NCBI GenBank assembly: GCA_023213315.1
Contig: JAKCPI010005089.1
Span: forward strand, 248,001 to 312,000
Origin: Euborellia annulipes
Lineage: Eukaryota; Arthropoda; Insecta; Dermaptera; Anisolabididae
Length of the DNA: 64,000 nucleotides
Reading direction: 5' to 3'
Shown: positions 36,601 to 48,600 of the stretch, in pieces
Numbering within the stretch: the stretch's first letter is position 1
Layout of the letters: every line of letters begins with the position of its first letter
Program-made: the position numbers and the translations under genes
The notes under the pieces: generated by a model
Database searches by the model: none
What the model saw: the letters and a program-made list of their open reading frames with translations, nothing else
Told to the model about the DNA's origin: nothing

Positions 36601-39600
36601 AAAATTACCTATCAGCTGTACCATGCATGTACCATGTATATCTTTTAATGTTCCAGTTGATGCACTGAAGATGGATTGCGTAGGGATTCCGAAATATTTG
36701 CAAAATAAATTATTTTAATTGTGGAAAGCAACCGCTGGTGTATATTTTCTCCATATCCATAACCTCAACGATCTGTCCCAGCAAAATTTTAACTTCTACT
36801 TTAAAACATTAATTTAAATGGAAGCAAATTGTTCAACTTTAGCTGGGCGCACTACTTTCAAAACCTTTGCTGTCGACCGGTCGACGTGTTGGCCATCCCT
36901 GTTCTTAATTTTTAGGAATTGGTGTTTGCATATCTATCGCAAATGGAGTCAGAGAGGCATCAAATTATCTTCCATTTAGTAAGGAATAAAGAAAGATTTT
37001 TATTTCGTTTATTAGGCCCTTCAAGCCGACTTTTCGTTCAGATTTACGACCATCCTCAGGGCTGAAGTGTGTCAATGAAACTCCTCAAAAAGTCGAATGG
37101 GGCAATTGTGTATGAGTTTTATTCATCCCTGATGATAGTCGCAAATCTGAACGAAACGTCGGATTGAAGTTCCTAATAAACGGAATAAAAATAGCTGCAT
37201 TCGCTCTTTCTTTATTCTTGACTACAAGATCTACTCAGCTATCCACCTCACACTAATATCTTCCATTTAATTTTTTTTTGTAGCAACTAATTTTTTATAT
37301 ATTTAAGGTCCGGCGGTTGGATCATCGATGATTTGCCCATGGATTTTGATATCATGCAATCATTATACATACACAAATGCCCACCTGAGACTGTTATTTG
37401 TTTAAGAGATCACTCTGATAATCAAAAATTCTCTCTTAGTGTTTATCTCAACCTTCTTTCATACAAAGGAAATGATATTTATATCGATGTCAACGATCCT
37501 AAAAACATAATCCTAGGTAAATAAAAAACATTATTTTCTTACAAGATTTATTTTTTAAAATTAATAATTATTTTCCAGACAATCGTGATAATAAACAATT
37601 TATTCCTGTTTTACCAACACCTGATTGGTTTCTACCAGATGGAGAATTTCTAGCAATCCCAAATTTTATAAACTATATAGAACATAGTTGTGATTGCGGG
37701 ATGAGGCCTTGTGGTTGTGATATTATCCGCGAAAAGTGTAAATATCTCGATTATAATTTTATTTGATCATTTATTATTAATATTATATTTTTTATTTAGT
37801 GACGAGATTCTTCTGTGTTAAGAAATATGATGCCACTCCACCACATTTCGACTATTTTCGAATGCCGTATTTTCAGAATTTCGAAGAGATCCTCTCACTC
37901 AGCAATCTAACAATGAATAGTTACGATCTTTATAAAAAGTGTCTAACAATGTTGCATAATGAATCATTTCAATTCATGTTTCTTCATCCATTTGTAAGAG
38001 AATATTTTTGGTTTTTGAAAGACTTTCAAACAGATTGGGCAACTTTTGTTCATGGAATTAACGACTGTTCTATTATTGATATCAATATCTACGATAAAAC
38101 TCCAGGACAGCTACTGCAAGAAATTTTTTTAATCTAATGGGTAATTATTATTTTAGAAAATAAAATTTTTTTATCCTTTCCGGAAATAAATTTTTATCGG
38201 CCCGTCAACGGTTTTGTTCTTCCAATATTACAAGGGGAGTGTATGGCCTTCCTCTCACCGATTTGAACGAAATTTTTTTAATGTGTATTCTAAAAGCCTT
38301 GGTGGCTAACTTGGTACTGTTCTTCTACTATACTATCTACATACTAGGATTAATTGTAAATAATACATAAAGGTCAAAATATATAAAGAGCGAAAATGAA
38401 TTAAAGCAATTTGTATAGAATGCATTTTTTATTCTTACAACAAACTTTACATATTAAAAAAATTGTAATATTAATAATTATAATCTGTAGTGCCTTTGCA
38501 AGATGATGAGGATGATATTGATCATAATAGCAATGAAAACATTAGAAATATGCTTTTTCGCAACCACTTTATAAGACATGCTGGCAAATCTTTAATATTT
38601 TTTTTTAGACGAACGCTTGAGAAGCGCATTCTCTCGCTTTAACAGAATTTGTTTTTCATTAAGTACTACACATAAATAATTTTTTGTTCACATAGGTGAG
38701 GGAGGGGAAGGCAGTACACTCCCCTTGTTTGATGTTATTTTAAAATAAATACTTATTCGTATCTCATTTTCAGAAACTTTTAATTTGAATCCTGATGTAA
38801 TTCTTGATTCATCTTTATTTGAAGAAATGTTTCCAAATAGTCTAATAACAACACAATTTGAGAAGTCATGGTTTATAATGGATCCTTTCGACACGGAGGT
38901 CAGTTTTATTTTCACTATAAATTGAATTATTCACAAGGAGCAATCGAAAGAATAAAGCAGCCAAGCTTTGAAATAATCTTCGTAGAAGTCAATAAAAAAA
39001 GAAAATCTTAATAAAAATATAATTGTTTTCTTTCAGATTTTTTATCCGACAACAGAATGGACCCAATATGTTAATTTGGGGGAGACGTTTATTTTTTGTC
39101 CAGTGGCATTAAAAGATTATCAGGTTCTTTGGCGAGGCAAAACGGATCTCGTAGCAAGATTAGATAATGAGGTTCGTAGCATTAAAATATTGTAATTTAC
39201 TAGATGAAAGGGAAAAAGTAGTGACTTTTAGACATATATTATTAGTTCAGGGATTACCGAGGTGGATTTATTTTTTTTTATAAAAAAAAAAGTACATCAG
39301 TAAAGTTTAACACTAATATTCTGAGGAATATTGAGGAAATTGGAAAAATCTAAAAAAGTACATCAGTAAAGTACGAGTACTCGAATTTTCCCAAAGGTGA
39401 GACCTAGCCAAATTTCATATTGATACCGGAAATATTATATCGTATATTTAAAATAGTTAGAGCCGTTTTCGAGATGTGCTTACATACAAACAAATAAACG
39501 TACAGTGAGGGTCAATATTAAGTCCCACCCATGCGTTTTCTACTTGTGATTATTTCATTGTTTTTATAAAAGTTAATGAAAATCTTTATTGGAAATTTTC

Positions 39601-42600
39601 TAGGTTTGATCAATGAAAGTTTCTATAAAAAAATATATAATATTTTTTTAAAAACAATTAAATAATCACAAGTAGAAAACGCATGGGTGGGACTTAATAT
39701 TGTCCCTCACTGTACATTGCTCGTTTAATAGTTTTTTTTTTTATAAGATAAATTATTATCTCTTAAGCCCATGTAATCAAGATATTTATATATATTTTCA
39801 AATTTACTTATTTATAAAATGTGCATCCATTTTTGAAATTTTGAAATCGCTAATAATTTCTTTTTTGTTAATTTTAGGAAATATTGTTTTCTTGCGAAGA
39901 AGCTTTTGAACGATTTCTTTCTCATCCTAATCTTTATATACCTTTCCGAGAACCACCGGCGTTACCGCCTTTGAGGATATTATTAACTGGTAAAAAATTA
40001 ATTTATTTATTTGAACATTCATGAAAAAAATATAATTAAATAAATATTTTTATCTTATATCTCATTTCATACAATATCATTACTCAAAAAATGAGAATTT
40101 TAGGTCCGTTTTAGAGGGGTAGAAATGGTGCCAACTTGAACTTAGTAGGAAGGGGTATAGCAGGGGAGCTTCGTATTGGGAGACAGAACATGCACATGCA
40201 CGAGCCGGCAAAATCAGGGAGCGGCACGGAAGAGAAAAAAAAAAGAATATTTAAAAAATCACTGTCAATATACGTTGTGATAAAATCGAATAAACCAAAT
40301 AATACTACATACTACAACAATAATACTTTTATTTGCTTTACAATTTAATTTTTAATAAACTGGACAGTAGGGTGGTTCATATTACTATGGAAAAAACTGA
40401 AGTTTAAGCAGGAGACCAGGCCACCTCCTAATTTAGTTCTATTTGGTATTATAAATAATTTTCCGAAATCTCAAGTTGATACATAAATAAGAAGGCAGTG
40501 CTCTCATCAAGTTAAAATAGCGTAATTTTTTAAATGTTGGTAAATAAAATAAACACAATTGTTTACTTGTAGATACCAATATTTATTTTGTAACTTTTAT
40601 ATTTATATTCTTAAATTATAGTAAATGTGTAATATTAACTGCTTAAGTAAATAAACTGTTTATCTGAAAAAAAAAAACACAACAAATTTCCTTTTATTAA
40701 CACTGTACACGTATATATGTATATCAGCTTTCGTATTGTATTTATATTTCCTCCTGTTATTTTAATGTTCTTTTCTTCTATTTGTCACTCATATGAAAAA
40801 TAAACCTTCAAATAGCCTGAAACAAAAAAATGTTTAAAAAAAAAAAACGTTAGTATTTAGCAAAATGTTCAAAATTAACATAGATTGAACACTGCTTTCC
40901 ATTTGTCGTAGGATGCTGACATTTTGTGTGGTGACTATTGTTGTATGTTGGAACAAAATTAGGGGGTGGCTTGGTGTATTTAAATAAGTTCAGTTTTTTA
41001 GACCACCCTACTGGACAGTCAAGTAATTATCAAATGGCCAATTTATAAGTACATTTACATTACAATTTGATTTATTTTCCTTATTATGGAGAGATGTAGA
41101 TATCAGCAAAATTGGAATGCTCTAGGTTCAATAAAACTCCCAGAATAAGACGTTTCGGCTTGAATTTATTTGGCCATCTTCAGTTATTGGAAATTATACA
41201 CATAATGCAAAGTGCACATGTGATTTAGCCAGAATTCGTCAATAATAAAATTTATTTGCTTCATACAAAATTATATGGCTCCTGTCCCCAAGATCAGAGT
41301 TAAACCTTGCACTTGCATTATGTGTATAATTTCCAATAACTGAAGATGGCCAAATAAATTCAGGTCGGAATGTCTTATTCTGTGAGTTTTATTGAACTTA
41401 GGTCATTCCAATTTGGCTGATATCTCCATCTCTCTATTATAATCACATCACAGCCACAACTTCAAGCAATTGATTTATTTTCCTATATTTTAACGAGTTA
41501 TTGGAGTACATTATGTGCCTTCAAATAAAACAATGATTGAGGGGAGGTTAGGTAAGGAGAAGGGGAGCGCCAAATTTTTTTTTGCACGGGGCGACAAAAG
41601 GGTTAGGCCCTGGGGTATAAAATGAAAGCATTTTCTTAAATCTTACTAATTACTAAAAATCTTCGCCACATTTTTTATCATATATAAAATCATCATTCTT
41701 GGCCTTATACCGAGGAGTGGTTGAATTTTAAAGAGGGTCACGACCGAGAGAGAAGAAAAAGGCGTTCCTAACGCTTTAGAGGGGGGGGGGAAGGCTGGCA
41801 CAGAGGGAGAGTAAAAAATGCCAGCCTTAGCTCGGATAACTCGTGGTCGCCATCCACGTACTCACAAAATGTGAGCTCCTGAGTAAACATCTTTCATTTA
41901 ATCATAATTTTAAATCATATTCTATGAGTATATGGATCAAGATCTTTAATTTTAGGTGCACCTGGATCCGGCAAATCAGTGATTGGAAAACAAATAGCAT
42001 CACATTTAGCGATTGATTTTATTAAATTTGAAACGATATTTAATCAAATTTTAACTGAAGGGAAAACAAAATACATTTACCGAAACACACCTGATCTCGA
42101 TGATTTGTTTGTATTATTTTAATTAAATATTATATAAAAGAGGAAAGAATTTGGACAGTTTTTTATATTTATCTTGCTGCATCAAAAAAAAAAAAAGAAG
42201 CGTGTGACCCCCGCCAGGAACGAAGTTCCTCACGCCTTTTTTTTCAAAACCGAATATAATTTAATATGAATATTATTTTAAAAAGAAAGAATTGTTTATT
42301 TTCTTTTTTAAATAATATAGAAAGAGGTTAGACCCGTGGGAAAAAAAATTTAATTAATCAAAATAAACATGAAAAACATCCAATTTTTTCTCTTCTTCTT
42401 ATATATATATATTTTTTTTTCTATAATTTTTTATTTTTTTTTTATTTTAGATATAGACCCGATGAAGACATCGAAGCCCAGGCAGACACGAGTAAAAGAT
42501 CTCAATCAGAATCCTCGACCCATTCATCATTAAATCTTGAAACTAGTGACGAAAGTACGATATTATTAATATTCTTTAAAAAGAGAGAGAGAAAAAAAAA

Positions 42601-45600
42601 TGAATTTTTTCTTTTTGTTTATACTTTAGATACATACGAAGAAATTCAACTTATTTTAACATATTTTAAAAAAGAGGGAAAACCATTTGCAAAATCGTGG
42701 AAGGAATATTATACAAAATTATGTGATTATTTGCACTCAGGCGAAATGCTTCCAGATAAGATTCTTTGTCAGGTGATCGATTCCTTTTGGAATCGCACAC
42801 CTGGATTCGTCCTCGCCGGTTTTCCATTTCATTTAGGAGACATACAGTTTATGGTTAATAATCACTATATACCGGATATAATTATTTATCTTAGAGTAAG
42901 TGTACCAATTATTGTATAAAAACATTATAAATGATTACACAGCTCAACTGATTTTCTGATTGCGATTATGTAAAAAATTTGATGTCGAGATTTTGATGGA
43001 TATTCATGTTTTGAGGTCCCCTGAGTTAAAAAAAAATGGGACCCGCAAATCGGTCTGTTTGTCTGTCTGTCTGTGTAACGATTTTAAGCATGAAGGAATT
43101 GAGCTGGTGGGTTGAAATTTTATATTTAAGTTAGGTACTCTCCCGGGCACTCAAAATAAACTTTTGAACAAAATCGGCCAAAGAGTACTAGTACTTTATT
43201 GATGTACTTTTTTAGTTTTTTTCGATTTTCTCAAAATTCACTCCAACAATTTTGATTAAAATTCAAAAATCAACTATTTTTTATATGCCCTTTAAAAAGT
43301 ATATCATTAAAATTTTTCGTGAAAAGTGTTTAAAGTACACTTTATTGATGTATTTCAGATTTTTACTTAAGAAATACAAGTGGTCAAGTTTGGAACTAAG
43401 GAAACTTCAAATATCACGACACAAAAAATCTAGTGTGACAACCACAGTACACAACTTTCTCTTGCCTAAGGGTAAGTAAAAGTTGTGTGCTATGCTATCA
43501 GTCCACCAGATTTTTTTTTAGATTGGCTTACATTTCATTTTTTTGTTGAGCAGTGTTACATATCATTAAAAAAGAAAAACTTATCTTTAGTCATTGCGTA
43601 AGAAATTCGAATTTATATTTTAATCCAGATTTAAATTTTCAGGTACCCGTTAGAGAAGCCATCTTTCGGAAGATGGATTCTGAATACGAAATATACCTTA
43701 AAAAACTTCAAGAAAAAATGGAAGAAAAAAATAAGCATGGTATATTGATCTAAAAAAAATTAGAGAATTAATATATACAATAGTATAAAGGAAGGGTTGC
43801 AGGAGCAGAGACTGGCAGCCAGATTTCTTTCTTTAAATATTTTATTGGGCCGACGATTCTATCGAGACCGAAACGTCGGCCCAATAAAATATTTAAAGAA
43901 AGAAATCTGGCTGCTAGTCTCTGCTCCTGCAACCCTTCCTTTATACAACTCAACAGCCACAACTACATTACTATATACAATAGTATTTATTTTTTTTGTT
44001 ATTTCTTTTTTAGATAATGCAGCCTTAATTCTTTGGCAAGAGAAAAGATCCAATTTGTTTTGGGACTTGGCTGAGAGATATGAAATGAATGAAAAATTAT
44101 CTTATTCTCTTGACAACAATTTGCATGAAGAGGTGGGTAAAAAAAATAGTCCAAATTTGACCTGAAACAAATTAAAATGTATTAGAAAGTTGCACTTGCA
44201 TTAAATAAATAAAAAATTTTTCATTTAGCAAAATTTCTTTATTTCAGATTTGGTGGGTTTCTGAAGAAGACGATCCGAGTTCAGATGATCAAATACATGC
44301 TTTTAGTCTTATTCTGGATCATCAACTGCCTAAACCTAGTTTTCGGGAAATCGCTTGGGAGACTCCGAATAAAATTCAAATTAGAATTACAAAACAAATC
44401 ACCAACTTAAATGAGCTTCAGGAATACTTTTTACCTCTATTAAAGGTATTTATTTTATAATTCAAATTCAAAGTAGCAGAGAGTAAAGAAGAGCAGAAGG
44501 GAGAAATAAGAGGAATTTTTGTCATTGTTATCTTAAACAAATCATAATAATAAAAATAAATTATTTACAGGAAATGGCAGTAAGAGAACAAATTCCTTGT
44601 TACGCTATCACTTCATTACAAGATGCTGCTAGTGTAATAGCTGAAGAAATCGCTGGGTTTATTCGCTTTAATAAAATCACCAGGTAAAGTCTCAGCTTTT
44701 ATTTATAAAAATTGAATATAATTTTAAGGCAGGTAGAACAGCAGCCAGGAGAATAAAAAACTATTTTAATTTCTTTTGGTCGACGTTTCGGAAGCCAATC
44801 CCGTCCTTCTTCGGGACCAAAGATTGTAAAAAAACACACATGGATTTTGTTGTGGACAACACAACAAAATCCATAACAATCTTTGGTCCCGAAGAAGGGC
44901 GGGACAAAATAAAAATCCATGTGTGTTTTTTACAATCTTTGGTCCGAAACGTCGACCAAAAGAAATTAAAATAGTTTTTTATTCTCCTGGCTGCTGTTCT
45001 ACCTGCCTTAAGATTAATAAATAACAGCCATTTTACACTTTTATTTGAATATAATTGTTATTTATTATTTCTTTTTTCCACCAGAGAACCTCAGCATTTA
45101 AGTATTTTCGGATTAGTTAGCCAGGGAGACGCTTTTAGACTTGTTAAGGAAGGCTATCTTAGCCTACCATCAAACAGATATTTTTGTCCAATTCAGGTAT
45201 ATTTAAATAAACATATATATATATATATATATATGTATGCATTTATTTCTATAATCGTTTTTTTCTCTAGCTTAAGCTCGGAGCGAATCCTCTTTGTATG
45301 TATGACATAGCTACGCAAGAATCAAGATTGCAATGTATAAATTTCCGAAATAAGTTGTTTTATCTTCGTAAGTTTTTTTTCATATTTTTTAAAATGTTTT
45401 CCATTAGAAAGAAGTTACAAAATGAGTTGGTATAAAGTCGAAACAACTAATTTATTATCTCAAACCATATTTGAATGAATTCTTTCAAACTACAACTTAT
45501 TTCATACCAACTCTATTAATAAACCAATTTTCTATAATTTTATCTATTTCTTTTTAATGGAATAAATTTTAATTTCCTTATATTAATTTATTTTAGATGG

Positions 45601-48600
45601 CGATGCAGGTTTTATTAATTTCCTAAAAGATCCAATAAAATACATAGAATTTGATGAGGAACCAAAAATAAACATTTTTAGCGTATCAATCCTTGGCCCT
45701 GATAAATCTGGAAAAACCAGTTGTAAGTAAATTTAATTTTTTTTTTTCAATTTTTCAAATAAAATAGTATGATGGATTTTCTTGTTTTCTTTGTTATTTT
45801 TCATAAAATTTTGTTTATGTTTAGTGGCAATTGTGATGAGTGCTCGACTGGGACTCCGAATATTAACAATTGGATCAGCGATTCGTTATGTTTTGGAGCA
45901 AATGAAGGATACTGTCATTTCTAAACTGGTGGATTTACAACTACGAACAGGAAATACTCTCAATGAACATTTACAAGCAGCTTGTATCTATTTGGCTCTC
46001 CAAAATGCATCGTAAGTTTAAAAATCTGGTGAGAATGCACCTTCAGTAATCAAAAGTTCTGTGCTCTGAAGTCATACAAGGGTTGGACAAAATAAAATGA
46101 ACACCGGACATATAGACAATATTTATTTATTAATAATGTGTTGAGCCACCACTTAAATTGGGAGAGGGGAGGGGAAAAAAACTAAAAATTTTAGGACTTT
46201 TCAGTTTTTATTTTGTTTTATATCTCGTAAACTAAGCATATTTTGTGCACCATAGTACAATACAAACTTTTAGAGCATAAAATTTGCATCAAAGTTACAT
46301 AAAGCTTCTAGAAATGTAAAACAAATAGAAAACCCTTTGACATTATTATATGTATATATTTATTTTTTTTTTTTATAGATACTTTTGCAAAGGCTTCATC
46401 TTTGATGGATTTCCCACAACTGTAGTTCTCTTCAAAGAACTAGAAAAATTAGGAATTTTACCAATTGCTTATTGCTTTTTAGAAAGTGCTCTAGAATTTA
46501 ATAAAGAGCTATATTACTTTGAAGAAACAACATACAGGTAAATAAATGTTTATATATTTTCTTTTGCCATTAGATTGAGTTCAAGCATTTCATTTTGATC
46601 GTTGATTTCGTTTCCTTTAGCATTATTTTAAATTTTGACAGGTACTATTATTGTATAATGCATAATTCATACATATATATATTTTTTTTTTTCAGAAACA
46701 ATTTTCCGAAATATCCAGAAGTATTTTTAGAATTAAGATATAATCAGTGGAAAACAGAAATAGTTCAACTTGCAGGAAATTTAATTAGAAATTTTTATAA
46801 CATATTGATCTTAAGTACCACTTTTTCTTTTTATAATAATCTCATTCATATAATAAAATGCGTTTTCGATCTTATGCGTAAATATAAAATCTACATCAAG
46901 GAATTTGACCAATATGGTATGAGTATGTCATGCATTTAAGATTTTAATTTAGATTAATAAAATAATATGTAATTTGAATTTCAGACAAAGTAATCAACAT
47001 GGAAGTAACTTCTAGCACACTACCTGAATATAAAAAATTTCAATCTAAGTTTAGAAGATCCTGTCCTGTTTGCTATCACGAGACCCGTGGGTTTTATTTA
47101 CCACAAAATCGCTTGGATTTCATGCGTGGCTTTAGAAGATACAGGGTATTTTTATTATTTTATTAAGGAATTCACATTGTCAGCGAAAAACGACAATTTA
47201 AATAAAAAAAATATATTTTTCTAAGATTTCATCATAGCATATTCTAAAATAAAAATGAATTTTTTTCAGGATTACTATTATTGGGTATGCACTCGACACG
47301 ATTCTATATTTCAATTCAAACCTTATTTATATCTCACAGAACAAACATTGAAAACAATTCCAAGAGCAATTCCTCAATATATAGTTTGCAATGACTGGAG
47401 ATATAGATCTCCTTTTGTTTTTGGCTATGGACTTTGTCTTACTTGCATGTTTAAAAAAAATCCGTAAGTCATTATTATCTGATAATTAGTGTAAAAATAA
47501 ATACTGTAGTTATAAGCGAATTCAGAAATGTATAATGGGCAGTTCATGACTTATAATATATATATGTCGTAGACAGAAGTTCATGAACTGTCTAGCCATT
47601 TCATGAACTGCAGCCAGATCGTGTAATGGTCAAACAGTTACATGATCTGGCTAAAAATTTTAGACAGTTCATGAAATGCAATTGGGCCTTAGACAGATCG
47701 TGTAATGCTCGAGAATTACATGAAATGTCTAAATTTTTTAGGCACTTCATGAACTGCCTAACAGCTGTTTTGCCGATCGTGTACTGTTTGTAAAGCAAAT
47801 AAATATCTCGAAAAAAAACTCAACATCAGCTGATTGTAACCTTATTCTGTGATTTATATGAACTGTCTAAAAAATTTAGACATTTCATGTAATTCTCAGA
47901 GCATTTTACGATCTGTCTAAGGCCCAATTACATAGAAATTTTAGTTAAATAGCGACAGCTTTCATTTTTCACTTCGCTCAGCATTTTTTCCTGAACCTTT
48001 TTGCATCATGATCTTTAATTTGTATCCATTCATAAGTTTAAAAGAAAAAAAAAAGAAAATTCCTGTAAATTAATACTGAGACTGAGTGATATCAAAAAGC
48101 TTTTTTTTCAAATTTAAAGGAAGCAATCAGCACTAAAAAATATTTTTTTATTTTAGAAAAATTTTCATCTTTAAATTGGGTTCCGATGAGTTTTGTATTG
48201 ATTTCAATGGAATGACTTTTAAATTTTGTTCCAAAATCTGCCTACTAATATTTATTTACAAACCATATTCATACTTAACTTATCGTATCAAGATTACTAA
48301 TTACAGTGCACATAGTGGATTTGATATAATTGTAAGTATTAATAATTATTTACATTTTTATTAAAATAACGAACTAATATATTTTTTTTTTTTTTTCAAT
48401 TTCAGCTTAAACAAACCGTTTATAATACTGATCTTATATTCAAAATGCAAAAACTTGTATTTTATGGAGTATTTATTCTTAATAGAATTCGACCCAGGAT
48501 CTATCCATTTGATACTCAGACAAGTGCAGCCCTATTTTTAGGATATTATTTAAAAAGTAAATTTTTTTTTTATTAATTAAGGAAAAGTAGGAGCTTATTT

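Noticed and set aside
43768..44053. Matching short frames on opposite strands (LAARFLSLNILLGRRF)
   Set aside because: Arms of the 185-bp palindromic element, not a gene.
47526..47945. CRISPR-like array because of recurring short motifs
   Set aside because: The motifs are inverted and irregularly spaced, and the setting is a eukaryotic intron.
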